From contig CAYRNY010000016.1 of NCBI GenBank assembly GCA_964425755.1, positions 81,266 through 145,265 on the forward strand: a stretch of DNA of 64,000 nt, written 5' to 3'. Origin of the DNA: CAYRNY01 sp964425755 (GTDB taxonomy: Bacteria > Chloroflexota > Anaerolineae > Aggregatilineales > Aggregatilineaceae). The translations under genes were made by a program, and so were the position numbers. This document shows, one piece after another, positions 24,020 through 33,260 of the stretch. Within the stretch, counting starts at the first letter, position 1, and each line of letters begins with the position of its first letter. The notes below the pieces were generated by a model, which saw only the letters and a program-made list of their open reading frames with translations, was not told the origin of the DNA and made no database searches.

Positions 24020-24898
24020 ATGCACGCCCCGATCCCGGCAGGACCCCGCGCCCGCGCCGCAGCCATCGCCGCAGCATTCGCCGACTTGCCGCAGGTTCGC
24101 GCGGTGGTGCTGGCCGGGTCGCTGGTCGGGCCGCTGGCGGACGCGCATTCCGACCTCGACATCTACGTCTACACCGGCGCCGCGATCCCGCTGGCGGCAC
24201 GCGCCGCGATCGTGCGCGACTTCGCCGGAACGGACTCCCCGCTGATCGAGCTTGACAACCGGTACTGGGGCACGGAAGACGCCTGGATCGACGCGCAGTC
24301 CGGGCTGTTGGTGGAACTGATGTACCGCTCGACGGACTGGATCACGGCGCAGCTTGAGCGCGTGCTGGTGCGGCACGAGGCATCAATCGGCTACTCGACC
24401 GCGTTCTGGTACAACGTGCGCCACGCCCTGCCGCTGCTCGACCCGGCGGGCTGGTACGCGGCCCTGCAGCACCGCGCCGCACAGCCCTACCCTGACGCGC
24501 TGCGTATGAACGTGCTGCGTATGAATCACCCGCTGCTGCGTACGGTCTTGGCGTCGTTCCGGCACCAGATCGAACTGGCGATCGCGCGGCGCGACCGCGT
24601 GAGCGTCAACCACCGCGTGGCGGCGCTGCTTGCAAGCTATTTCGACGTGCTCTTCGCGCTCAACCGCCAGCCACACCCCGGCGAAAAACGGCTGATTCCG
24701 CTGGCTGAGCAACTGTGTGACCGGTTGCCGCAGGACTTCGCCGCCGACGTCGACGCGCTGCTGTGCAGCACCGGCGCGGCGTGGGACGCCATCCCGACGT
24801 TAACGCACATCGACACGCTGGTCGATCACCTCGACGCGCTGCTGGCCGCGGACGGTTTGCTCTCACCGGGCGGCGAAGTGGGTTACAATCTGGCGTAA
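24020..24898 (+). CDS. Nucleotidyltransferase-domain protein (DUF4037-like)
   Basis: A 292-aa protein. VVLAGSLVGPLADAHSDLDIYVYTG near residue 30-52 is the nucleotidyltransferase signature (GS...DxD) that binds metal and nucleotide. The remainder is helical, with HRVAALLASYFDVLFALNRQPHPGEKRL matching the DUF4037-type C-terminal half, related to aminoglycoside nucleotidyltransferases. The acceptor is unknown, and antibiotic resistance should not be assumed. It is divergent from the LacI operon and could be a separate unit. It ends 74 bp before the amylase gene. Confidence 0.8.
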   Translation: MHAPIPAGPRARAAAIAAAFADLPQVRAVVLAGSLVGPLADAHSDLDIYVYTGAAIPLAARAAIVRDFAGTDSPLIELDNRYWGTEDAWIDAQSGLLVELMYRSTDWITAQLERVLVRHEASIGYSTAFWYNVRHALPLLDPAGWYAALQHRAAQPYPDALRMNVLRMNHPLLRTVLASFRHQIELAIARRDRVSVNHRVAALLASYFDVLFALNRQPHPGEKRLIPLAEQLCDRLPQDFAADVDALLCSTGAAWDAIPTLTHIDTLVDHLDALLAADGLLSPGGEVGYNLA

Positions 24899-24972
24899 GC
24901 AACGCTGCAAATTACCGGCGCGTATCACCATCCCGTTTTTTACCTCAACAGCGTTTTTTACAGGAGCACGAC

Positions 24973-27900
24973 ATGCCCAAACACATCAATCGACTCGCAC
25001 AATGGAGCGCCGCGATCCTGCTCGTCCTGGCGCTGCTGCCGCTGGGGGGTTACGCGCCCACCGCCGCACAGGACGGCAGCGGCATCGACACGGCGGCGCT
25101 GCTGCACGACAGCCGCGCCACGCTCTACCGGCTGCCGACGGGCGCGGTCCCCGTCGAGAGCGCGGTCACGCTGCGCTTCCGCACGGCATCCGGCGACGCG
25201 GACGGTGTGACGCTGCGGCTGTGGAACGACTTCGCGCAGGAACAGACCCTCGTTCCGCTGGAGGTCATCACGACCACGCCGGAGGGTTACGACCTGTGGG
25301 AGACCACGATCGACGTGGGGCGCGACCCGACGATCTACTGGTACCGTTTCCTGGTGAGTAAGGGCGGCGAGACCGTGTATTACGAAGATGACTTCCGCCC
25401 CGGCGCGGACCAGGTGTACTTCCCGGCCAGCGAAGGCGGCGCGGGCACGGTCTACGATCAAAGCCCTGACCTGAGCTGGCAGATCACGGTTTACGACCCC
25501 GGCTTTTACACGCCGGAATGGATGCGCAACGCCGTGATTTACCAGATTTTCCCGGACCGCTTCCGCAACGGTGACCCCACCAACGACCCCGCCGACGGCG
25601 AGTACGAGTTCTACGACGGCCAGCTCTCGATCTTCCACGAGACGTGGAACGAGCCGCCGGTCGACCCGCGCCAGCCGGGGGAGTATGCCGGGCGCTGGAA
25701 CGTCGACTTCTTCGGCGGCGACCTGGCGGGCATCACCGAGAAGCTGGACTACCTGCAAGACCTGGGCGTGACCGCGATCTACCTCAACCCGATCTTCGAG
25801 GCGCGCTCGAACCACCGTTACGACACCGCCGACTACAAAGCGATCGACCCGATCCTGGGCGACATGCAAGTCTTCGAGACGCTGGTCACGGAAGCTGAGG
25901 CGCGCGGGATCGTGCTGATCCTGGACGGCGTGTTCAATCACCTGTCGTCCGACAGCCCGTTCTTCGACCGTTACCGGCGCTACGAGGAAACCGGCGCGTG
26001 CGAAAGCCTGGACTCGCCATACCGCAACTGGTTCTTCTTCGTCCCGCCAAGCGCCCAGCAGCCCGCCCCTTGCGTGGATAACCCGCAGGGCGCGACGTAT
26101 TACATTTCCTGGGCCGGGTACGACAGCATCCCCAAGATCAACAACGAACACCCCGGCCCGCGCCTGTACTTCTACACCGGGCGTAATAGCGTCGTACGCG
26201 TGTGGGGTGCTGCGGGCGCGCGCGGCTGGCGGCTGGACGTCGGCGGGGATATCGACGGCGGCCCCGGCACCGACTTCTGGGAAGGTTTCCGCGTGGCGGC
26301 GCGCAACGTCGATCCCGAGACCGTGATCATCGGCGAGGAATGGGGCAACGCGACGCGCTGGCTGCTCGGTAACGAGTGGGACTCGGTGATGAACTACCGC
26401 CTGCGGCGGGGGATTCTCGGCTTCGTGCGTGACGACGTTTACGTCGACAACGACGCCAACGGCGACAACGTGATCCACGCGCTGGCACCGAGCGAGCTTG
26501 AGGGTCTCATCCGCGACCTGGAGTCGGACTACCCGCCAGCGGCCTACCACGCGATGATGAACATCCTCGACAGCCACGACACATCACGCCTGCTGTTCGT
26601 CGCCGGGGACACACAACGCCAGAAGCTGGCCGCGCTGCTACAGTTCGCGCTGCCCGGCGCGCCGACGATCTACTACGGTGACGAGATCGCGCTCGACGCG
26701 CCGAGCGTGGACGACGGCGGCACGCTGCAAGACGATCCGTACAACCGCGCGCCCTACCCCTGGCCGGACACGGAAGGCGACGCCTACGGCCCGCCGGACG
26801 AGGACATGCTCGCGTTCTACCAGGCGCTCGCCGCCACGCGGCACGCCAACCCCGCGCTGCGCAGCGGCGAGATGATCACGCTGGCAGCGGACGACGCCAG
26901 CGGCGTCTACGCGTTCGCGCGCATCGACCGCGCATCCGGTAACGTGGCGCTGGTCGCGGCGAACAACAGCGATACCGACCAGACGTTCTGGCTGGACTTC
27001 ATGTTCACGCTGCCGCTGGGCCTGACGCTCGAACCGGCGTTCGGCGACGAGGTCATCGACACGTCCGGCGGGTTCGCCGTGCTGACCGTGCCCGCCAATG
27101 GCGGCGACATCTGGATCGGGAGCGCCCCCGGCGCGTTCGAGCCGCTGGCCGCGCCCGCTAACATGCAGGCGCAGGGCGAAAACGGCGGCGTGATCCTGAC
27201 CTGGGACGGCGTCGAGGGTGCGGACGCGTACATGGTTTTCCGTAGCCCGGTTGCATCGGGCGGTTTCGAGCGTGTCTCGTGGATCGTGGACGACGAAGGT
27301 TTCATCGACGAATCGACGACCAACGGCTACCGCTACCACTACCGCGTGGCGGCACTGACCGCTGAGGGCATCCCCGGCGCGTTGAGCGACAGCGTCCCCG
27401 CGATCCCCAATGCGCCGATCGCGGCCACGGCGTTGATGAGCGACGACCTGCCGCAGGCGATCACCTACGGTTACGGCGTCACGCTGGACGTGGCGGCGGG
27501 CGTGCTGGTCGAGGGCGAGACCGAAGCTGACGGCCCCGCGCCCGGCGTGCGCGCGCAGGCCGCGCTCGTGCCGCCCGACACCGACGACGTGCCGCAGTGG
27601 TACCCGATGACCTACACGCACGACGCGGACGGGATGGACGTCTACCGCGCCGAACTGCCGGTGCCACCGCGTCCCGCCGAAGGCTGGCAGGTGTGGGTCC
27701 GCTTCAGCACCAACGCGGGCGAGACGTGGTCGCTCGTGACTGGCGAGGATGGTACGTTCCCGGCGCTGGCGATCGAAGCGCCTGACGACACCACCGCGCC
27801 CGACGCGCCCGACGGGGCGCAGATCGTCGAGGCGTCACTTGCAGGCGTGATCCTGAGCTGGGAACCGTCGCCCGCTGACGATGTCGCCGCGTACCGCGTC

Positions 27901-28431
27901 TACCGCACGCTGGACGGCGAAACACGTGTCGTCGCCGATATCGCCGCCGCTGACGCGCTGCGCTACCACGACAAAGCCGTCGCGCCGGGCAACACCTACC
28001 GTTACGCGATCAGCGCGCTGGACGCCGCGCTGAACGAGTCCGCGCAGGTGCCCGCCGGTGACGCGCTGGTCGAGCGCCGCCGCATCCCGGTGACGTTTGT
28101 CGTCACGGTGCCGGATTACACCGCAGAAGGCGAAGGCGCGCTGCACATCGCGGGCGACTTCGGCACGGAGTCGCTGCCCTTCTGGGACCCGGCAGGGCTG
28201 GAGATGGAACAGCTCGACGCGCAGCACTGGACGATCACGCTCGACCTGCCCGAAGGCGCGACCATCCAGTACAAATACGTGCGCGGCGCGTGGACCGCCG
28301 TCGAGAAAGGCACGGAGTGCGAAGAGATCGCCAACCGCACGCTGACCGTCGCGGTGCCGGAAGGCGAGACAGCGCTCACGGTCGATGGTGACGTGGTCGC
28401 CAAGTGGCGCGACCTGGACAGGTGCCCGTAG
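24973..28431 (+). CDS. Secreted multi-domain GH13 alpha-amylase / amylopullulanase-like enzyme
   Basis: A 1152-aa exported enzyme for starch, maltodextrin or pullulan hydrolysis. Signal peptide residues 1-36 (cleavage near TAAQDG). Next is an N-terminal CBM34-like beta domain. The GH13 barrel starts near NAVIYQIFPDRFRNGDPTND, with region I DGVFNH, nucleophile Asp422 (GWRLDVGG), acid/base Glu455 (IIGEEWGN) and transition-state Asp536 (LDSHDTSR). Downstream are a fibronectin-III-like domain (APANMQAQGENG), a beta domain, a second fibronectin-III-like domain (YRVYRTLDG) and a C-terminal CBM20-like starch-binding domain (AGDFGTESLPFWDPA). The order is like thermophile amylopullulanases. The start is the ATG directly before the signal peptide; further upstream in-frame DNA overlaps the previous gene. 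Confidence 0.93.
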   Translation: MPKHINRLAQWSAAILLVLALLPLGGYAPTAAQDGSGIDTAALLHDSRATLYRLPTGAVPVESAVTLRFRTASGDADGVTLRLWNDFAQEQTLVPLEVITTTPEGYDLWETTIDVGRDPTIYWYRFLVSKGGETVYYEDDFRPGADQVYFPASEGGAGTVYDQSPDLSWQITVYDPGFYTPEWMRNAVIYQIFPDRFRNGDPTNDPADGEYEFYDGQLSIFHETWNEPPVDPRQPGEYAGRWNVDFFGGDLAGITEKLDYLQDLGVTAIYLNPIFEARSNHRYDTADYKAIDPILGDMQVFETLVTEAEARGIVLILDGVFNHLSSDSPFFDRYRRYEETGACESLDSPYRNWFFFVPPSAQQPAPCVDNPQGATYYISWAGYDSIPKINNEHPGPRLYFYTGRNSVVRVWGAAGARGWRLDVGGDIDGGPGTDFWEGFRVAARNVDPETVIIGEEWGNATRWLLGNEWDSVMNYRLRRGILGFVRDDVYVDNDANGDNVIHALAPSELEGLIRDLESDYPPAAYHAMMNILDSHDTSRLLFVAGDTQRQKLAALLQFALPGAPTIYYGDEIALDAPSVDDGGTLQDDPYNRAPYPWPDTEGDAYGPPDEDMLAFYQALAATRHANPALRSGEMITLAADDASGVYAFARIDRASGNVALVAANNSDTDQTFWLDFMFTLPLGLTLEPAFGDEVIDTSGGFAVLTVPANGGDIWIGSAPGAFEPLAAPANMQAQGENGGVILTWDGVEGADAYMVFRSPVASGGFERVSWIVDDEGFIDESTTNGYRYHYRVAALTAEGIPGALSDSVPAIPNAPIAATALMSDDLPQAITYGYGVTLDVAAGVLVEGETEADGPAPGVRAQAALVPPDTDDVPQWYPMTYTHDADGMDVYRAELPVPPRPAEGWQVWVRFSTNAGETWSLVTGEDGTFPALAIEAPDDTTAPDAPDGAQIVEASLAGVILSWEPSPADDVAAYRVYRTLDGETRVVADIAAADALRYHDKAVAPGNTYRYAISALDAALNESAQVPAGDALVERRRIPVTFVVTVPDYTAEGEGALHIAGDFGTESLPFWDPAGLEMEQLDAQHWTITLDLPEGATIQYKYVRGAWTAVEKGTECEEIANRTLTVAVPEGETALTVDGDVVAKWRDLDRCP

Positions 28432-28459
28432 GACGCAGCCTGCCGGACCGGTACAATGC

Positions 28460-28490
28460 GCCGGGCGGGGGATACGCTCCCCTGCCCGGC
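28460..28490 (+). terminator. Hairpin downstream of the amylase gene
   Basis: Stem GCCGGGC-GGGG (28460-28470) with CCCC-T-GCCCGGC (28479-28490): 11 bp with one bulged T and an 8-nt loop, 29 bp after the stop. No T tract follows. Confidence 0.45.
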
Positions 28491-28603
28491 GGCACACTGC
28501 GCCTGATTCCCGATTCCGATCATGTGCAGCAATCCCAAACGGTGCTAAGATAGCGCTAGAGACATACGCTGTTCGTTACGCACATATTCCGGGAGTGATT
28601 GGG

Positions 28604-28879
28604 ATGCCTGATCAGACGACCAATGACGAAACCACCGATGCCCCTGTTGAAGAACGCCTGCAAAACCTGATCGAGAACCTGTCATCATACATCGAGTACT
28701 ATCACGGTGGTTCGGTGAAGCTGGTCTCGTTCGATGGCCGTGTCGCCCGCGTGGAACTCGGCGGCGCGTGCGAAGGCTGCCCGCTGTCGCTGAACACGCT
28801 GCACGGCTGGATCGCCGGGACGGTGCGCCAGTTCTTCCCTGATATCGTGGTCGAAGAAGCCAGTCCGAAAGCAGGCTAA
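28604..28879 (+). CDS. NifU-like C-terminal domain protein (Fe-S scaffold/carrier)
   Basis: A 91-aa single-domain protein of the NfuA/NifU_C type. Residues of about 45-62 hold VELGGACEGCPLS, the C-x2-C that binds a [4Fe-4S] cluster between two subunits. The following TLHGWIAGTVRQFFPDI matches the family, in which a helical IE..L...FP segment follows the CxxC. The ATG at 28604 follows GGGAG; an upstream in-frame extension lacks family features. It likely receives clusters from a primary scaffold and donates them to apo-proteins. No isc or suf genes are adjacent. Confidence 0.9.
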   Translation: MPDQTTNDETTDAPVEERLQNLIENLSSYIEYYHGGSVKLVSFDGRVARVELGGACEGCPLSLNTLHGWIAGTVRQFFPDIVVEEASPKAG

Positions 28880-28905
28880 AGCAGCACCGTCCTCGCAGCA
28901 CAGCG

Positions 28906-28938
28906 CGCGCTCTGCCGCACGGCAGGGCGTTTGTGTTT
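28906..28938 (+). terminator. Terminator downstream of the NifU-like gene
   Basis: Stem GCTCTGCCG with CGGCAGGGC around loop CA (one G-T pair), followed by a T-rich stretch TTTGTGTTT. Confidence 0.65.
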
Positions 28939-29027
28939 CGCAGGGACGCGCATCATGCCAGGCCCAACCGCTTACCAGGGGGGCCTTTTGTCCGCAAACC
29001 GGCACCCACACGTCTGCATTTTGCGGG

Positions 29028-29056
29028 TTGACTGAACACTTGTTCTGGTCTATATT
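29028..29056 (+). promoter_or_regulatory. Strong promoter of the EamA transporter gene
   Basis: TTGACT (29028-29033), exactly 17-nt spacer, TATATT (29051-29056), 78 nt before the ATG. Confidence 0.75.
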
Positions 29057-29134
29057 GTCGATGTTGCACGATGGGGCGTTTGTTATCGCATCGTTGGGGC
29101 AACCCACGCGCACCCAAGCAAAGAGGACACCATC

Positions 29135-30100
29135 ATGAAAAACTGGGCGCTATTCTGGGCATTGGGCATGATCTGGGGATCGTCGTTTCTGCTGATCAAA
29201 GTTGGCGTGGAGGATTTCGGCCCGCTGCCGCTCGTATCGGTGCGGCTGGGGCTGGCCGCGCTGACGATGGCTGCGTTCCTGTACCTGACCGGGCGCCGCC
29301 TACCGCGCAAACGGTCCGATGTCGCCGCGCTGCTGTTCGTCGGCGTGATGAACACCGCCGTACCGTTCACGCTGATCACGTGGGGCGAGCAGGAAATCGA
29401 CAGCGGGCTGGCGACCGTGCTCAACGCCACCGTGCCGCTGTTTACACTCGTGTACGCGCATGCTCTACTGGCTGACGAGCGCTTCAGCATTCAGAAAGTG
29501 ATCGGGCTGGCGATCGGTTTTCTGGGCGTCGTGATCCTCGCCAGCCGCGACGTGGATTCCAGCAGCCCGAACCCGCTGACCGGGCAGATCGCGGTGTTGG
29601 TGGCGGCGTCATGCTACGCGATTTCGGCGGTCACGATCCGGCGCTTCCTGCGCAACGTGAACCCGCTGACGGTGGCGGGCGGCTCGCTGATGATCGGCGC
29701 GGCGGTGGTCATCCCCCTCACGCTGGTCACCGCGCCGCTGCCAGCGCCCGGCGATCTCACGCTGACCAGTGTGGCCGCCGTGATCACACTGGCGTTGTTC
29801 AACACGGTGCTGGCTTATTTTCTGTTCTATCACCTGATCGCGACCTGGGGCGCGACGCGTACCACGCTCGTGACCTACGCCATGCCGCCGATCGGCGTGA
29901 CGCTGGGCGCGTTGTTCCTCGACGAAACGGTCGACGTGAAGATTATTATCGGCGCGGCACTGATCCTGGGCGGGATCCTGGCGGTGAACTATCACCGCCG
30001 CCGGATGACGGTGCCCTCCGCTGCTGTGCCTAATCCCGTCTCACCGCACGGCGATCAACACGCGACCACAATGACGACAGGACCCGATCGCCCCGTATAA
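29135..30100 (+). CDS. EamA/DMT-superfamily transporter
   Basis: A 321-aa protein with ten predicted membrane spans in two EamA repeats. Signatures include the opening ALFWALGMIWGSSFLLIKVG, then LATVLNATVPLFTLVYAHALLADERF, and in the second half TTLVTYAMPPIGVTLGALFLDE, where the conserved glycines and prolines sit. These proteins export or exchange metabolites such as amino acids. The substrate cannot be inferred from sequence. The C-terminal 30 residues are a soluble, low-complexity tail. It precedes the M1 peptidase by 57 bp on the same strand, so the two may be co-transcribed. Confidence 0.92.
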   Translation: MKNWALFWALGMIWGSSFLLIKVGVEDFGPLPLVSVRLGLAALTMAAFLYLTGRRLPRKRSDVAALLFVGVMNTAVPFTLITWGEQEIDSGLATVLNATVPLFTLVYAHALLADERFSIQKVIGLAIGFLGVVILASRDVDSSSPNPLTGQIAVLVAASCYAISAVTIRRFLRNVNPLTVAGGSLMIGAAVVIPLTLVTAPLPAPGDLTLTSVAAVITLALFNTVLAYFLFYHLIATWGATRTTLVTYAMPPIGVTLGALFLDETVDVKIIIGAALILGGILAVNYHRRRMTVPSAAVPNPVSPHGDQHATTMTTGPDRPV

Positions 30101-30157
30101 CCAGGTGAACACCGCCTATCAAACGCGAACGCACAACCGGCAAGGAGTAAAACCCAC

Positions 30158-31906
30158 ATGCGACGTTTCGCCCCTTTGATCACGGTCCTGCTGCTGGTGG
30201 CGGCGCTGCTGCCGCTGGGTCCGGCAGGCGCGCAAGACCCCGCCGGAGACCTGCCCCTGGGCAGCATCGGCGACAGTTACTACACGGTGCTGGGAAACAG
30301 CGGTTATGACGTGCTGCACTACACGATCGACCTGGATGTCAACGTCGCAGCGAATACGATTGCCGGTACCACCACGATCGAGGCCCGCGCGCTGGAAGAC
30401 CTGCCGCGCTTTCACCTGGACCTCGCCGGGCTGGATGTCGATGCCATCACGGTTAACGACGTGGCAGCGGAATGGGCACGCGAGCCGCACGAACTGATCA
30501 TCATGCCGGCGCAACCACTACCGGCCAACGAAACGTTCACCGTCAGCGTGACGTACGGCGGCATGCCGCAGGGCGTCCAGATGTCCGCGATCCCGTTCTT
30601 GACCGGGTGGGTCAGTTACGGGTCGGGCAGTTTCGTCGCCAGCGAGCCGGGCGGCGCGGCGAGCTGGTACCCGGTCAACGATCACCCGCTGGATAAGGCC
30701 ACCTACACGATGGAGATCACCGTTCCTGACCCGTATGTCGTCGCGGCTAATGGCGTGCTGGTCGAAACGCTGGACGAGAACGGCGCGACCACCTACGTGT
30801 GGGAGATGGACGATCCGATGGCGAGCTACCTCGCCACGGTGAACATCGACGAATTCGAGCGTTACGAGGAAAGGGGCCCCGGCGGGCTGCTGATCCGTAA
30901 CTATTTCCCGCCGGAGATCGCCGAAGCAGCCCAGGTCGAGTTCGCCCGCACCGCCGATATGATCGCGTTCTTCGAAGACGCTTTCGGCCCCTACCCGTTC
31001 GACGCCTACGGCGTGGTGGTCGCAGACACACGCCTGGGGTTCGCGCTGGAAACGCAGAGCCTGTCGCTGTTCTCGCGCAACTGGATCACCGGCACCGGGG
31101 GCGCTGAGGAAGCCGTCGCGCATGAACTCGCGCACCAGTGGTTCGGGAACCACGTCAGCCTGTCCGACTGGTCGGACATCTGGCTGAACGAGGGCTTCGC
31201 GGTCTACGCGTCGTGGTTGTGGTTCGAGCACGATCGCGGGGGCGACATGCTCGACCGCATCGTCCGCCGGACGTACACCACGATCGCAGAGAGCGAACGG
31301 CAGCACGTCGCGCCGCTCAGCAAGCAAGACATCGTCGCGGCGCTCGAAGCGCTGCCGCTGGACACGATCAGCTACCCGGCATCCACCGCAGGCGATCTCG
31401 CGCGCATCCTGCTGCAGGACGTGAGCACCGCTGATGAGATCGACGCGTTCATTCAGAGCTTCCCGGACCAGGACATCACCGGTCCGCAACTGCAACTACT
31501 GGTCGCCAGCCTGCCATTCGGCCAGGTCACGTTGGATTCAGAGGCGCTGTACGAATTTCGCACCTTGCTGCGGCTGGACCAGTACGCGTCCAGGGGCGGG
31601 CCACTCATCCGGGCCAGCGACTACCTCCCGCCCGGCAAGCCCCCGGCAGATGACCTGTTCAATCGCGGCGTGTACCAGCGCGGCGGCCTGACGCTGCACG
31701 CCCTGCGCGAGCGCGTGGGGGATGACGCCTTCTTTGAGATTCTGCGCACCTATTACGCGACGTTCGCGGGCGGCAACGCGACGACAGCGGACTTCATCGC
31801 CATCGCGGAGGGCGTCAGCGGGGAAGAACTCGACGACCTGTTCAACGCGTGGCTCTACGCCGCCGAACTGCCGGACATCCCGGAGATGGGCCTCAGCGCG
31901 CGCTGA
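30158..31906 (+). CDS. Secreted M1-family metallopeptidase (gluzincin aminopeptidase)
   Basis: A 582-aa exported protein. Signal peptide: hydrophobic core 8-22 and cleavage near GPAGAQ. Zinc ligands are His322 and His326 in AHELAHQW with the third ligand Glu in WLNEGFA 18-19 residues later, as in the M1 family. Upstream, ALETQSLSLFSR aligns to the GAMEN exopeptidase motif region, but GAMEN itself is replaced by ALETQ, so aminopeptidase selectivity may be altered. The C-terminal part is helical. It probably degrades peptides outside the cell. An AAGGAG ribosome site precedes the ATG. Confidence 0.93.
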   Translation: MRRFAPLITVLLLVAALLPLGPAGAQDPAGDLPLGSIGDSYYTVLGNSGYDVLHYTIDLDVNVAANTIAGTTTIEARALEDLPRFHLDLAGLDVDAITVNDVAAEWAREPHELIIMPAQPLPANETFTVSVTYGGMPQGVQMSAIPFLTGWVSYGSGSFVASEPGGAASWYPVNDHPLDKATYTMEITVPDPYVVAANGVLVETLDENGATTYVWEMDDPMASYLATVNIDEFERYEERGPGGLLIRNYFPPEIAEAAQVEFARTADMIAFFEDAFGPYPFDAYGVVVADTRLGFALETQSLSLFSRNWITGTGGAEEAVAHELAHQWFGNHVSLSDWSDIWLNEGFAVYASWLWFEHDRGGDMLDRIVRRTYTTIAESERQHVAPLSKQDIVAALEALPLDTISYPASTAGDLARILLQDVSTADEIDAFIQSFPDQDITGPQLQLLVASLPFGQVTLDSEALYEFRTLLRLDQYASRGGPLIRASDYLPPGKPPADDLFNRGVYQRGGLTLHALRERVGDDAFFEILRTYYATFAGGNATTADFIAIAEGVSGEELDDLFNAWLYAAELPDIPEMGLSAR

Positions 31907-31934
31907 TCCCGCCTGCAGGATGCGCATCACAACA

Positions 31935-31962
31935 GGGGCGCGTGGTGGATGCCATGCGCCCC
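31935..31962. terminator. Hairpin between convergent M1 peptidase and SPFH genes
   Basis: Seven-bp inverted repeat GGGGCGC (31935-31941) with GCGCCCC (31956-31962), 20 bp before the SPFH stop. No T tract. Confidence 0.45.
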
Positions 31963-31981
31963 GGATGCTGTTTCGACGGCT

Positions 31982-33031
31982 TTAGTTGCTCCCCTCGCCA
32001 GAAGCCGGTGGTGCCTCCGGCGTGGTTGTGACTGGCGGCACGGACGGCCCGCCCGTCGCCGCGGTGAGCTGCTCCAGGTCGAACAGGAACGGGCTGTTCG
32101 ACGGGATGATCATCAACTGGACGTTTTCGCCCAATTCATCGATGTAGCGCCACTGGAGCAGCAACGGGTTCTGCGCGAGCTGCTCATTGATCAAACGCAA
32201 CGCCTCGGCTTCACCCTCCGCACGGATGCGGGCGGCGTCGGCCTGCCCACGCGCAAGCTCACGCGCTTGCTCGGCTTCCTGGCGACGCTGTTCGACACGG
32301 AACTCGGCTTCCAGCGCTTCTTGCTGCGCGACCTGCTTACGCTCGATCGACGCGACGTATTCCTCCGAGAACTTGATATTACGGATCTTGATGCTGCTGA
32401 GCGTGAACCCTTCTTCTGCGATGCTTTCGCGAATGCTGTCTTCAATTGAACCGACCAGCACGGTACGGTCGCCGCTGTAGATCTCCTCAACGCGGAAATC
32501 GGTTAGCGCTTCGCGCGCTTCGCTGCGCAGTGAGGGCCGGATCAGGCCGTTGACGTAGCGATCCTGCCAGCGTTGGTGCACGATGTGCGCTTTGGCGGGA
32601 TTGATGCTGTAGATCATCGTCACGTCCAGGACGACTTCCTGCCCGTCCTGGGTCAGCGCGACGATCGCGTCATCACCGCGCACCCCTCCTTCGAGTGGCG
32701 AGCCGGAAACCGTGTACTCCTGCTGCGCGACGGAATAGATCGTCACATCCTGAATACCCGGAATGATGATGTGCAGGCCGGGATCAAGCGAGTTTTCGGA
32801 CAGTTCGCCAGTGAGCACGTTGAATATCACGCCGACTTCCTGCGGCTGGATCTCAATCACACCTGCCCCCAGGACGAAGAACACCGCCGCGATCAGCAGG
32901 CCGATCACAACAACCACCACGCCGCCGCGCACGGAATCGTTGCGCGAGACGGCCTGCGCTGCCATGAACACGCCAAAACCGGCAATCGCCAGCCCCGCGA
33001 TAGCGACCATATTTAAGAACAAACCAATCAT
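31982..33031 (-). CDS. SPFH/prohibitin-family membrane protein
   Basis: A 349-aa protein. Two hydrophobic segments near the N-terminus (about 3-22 and 38-58) anchor it. The Band 7 domain follows, with VIFNVLTGELSENSLDPGLHIIIPGIQDV, then VDVTMIYSINPAKAH. A long charged coiled coil runs from about 230 to 290 (QEALEAEFRVEQRRQEAE and ARGQADAARIRAEG), as in prohibitins and flotillins. The tail is a short low-complexity stretch. Such proteins form large membrane rings and shape lipid domains or regulate FtsH-type proteases. The ATG at 33031 has an AAGGAG ribosome site 8 nt upstream. Confidence 0.92.
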   Translation of the reverse strand: MIGLFLNMVAIAGLAIAGFGVFMAAQAVSRNDSVRGGVVVVVIGLLIAAVFFVLGAGVIEIQPQEVGVIFNVLTGELSENSLDPGLHIIIPGIQDVTIYSVAQQEYTVSGSPLEGGVRGDDAIVALTQDGQEVVLDVTMIYSINPAKAHIVHQRWQDRYVNGLIRPSLRSEAREALTDFRVEEIYSGDRTVLVGSIEDSIRESIAEEGFTLSSIKIRNIKFSEEYVASIERKQVAQQEALEAEFRVEQRRQEAEQARELARGQADAARIRAEGEAEALRLINEQLAQNPLLLQWRYIDELGENVQLMIIPSNSPFLFDLEQLTAATGGPSVPPVTTTPEAPPASGEGSN

Positions 33032-33113
33032 TCGTTTTTCTCCTTAGCTGTTGTGCGCTTTCGCAGTGCTGGCACTGCGTTCAGTTGCACGTCGATATCC
33101 TCGAACAACTCTG

Positions 33114-33140
33114 ATTATAACAGGCCTGCCAAACTTACAA
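33114..33140 (-). promoter_or_regulatory. Possible promoter of the SPFH gene
   Basis: Perfect TATAAT (33114-33119 on the minus strand); candidate -35 TTGTAA (33135-33140) at a short 15-nt spacing. An 18-bp palindrome CGCAGTGC-TG-GCACTGCG (33062-33079) lies downstream in the untranslated leader. Confidence 0.45.
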
Positions 33141-33260
33141 CTGAGATTTGGCTGACATTTGTGCTCTGAACCTGACGTTTTGCATCAGATCGCCGTTAGA
33201 ATCGTGCTGCCAGCCGCGCGCGGTTGACAGCCGCGCCATTTCGCCGTAACGTTTGGAGCA

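Noticed and set aside
24763..24972. An upstream start for the amylase gene
   Set aside because: The extension overlaps the nucleotidyltransferase gene and would place the signal peptide internally.
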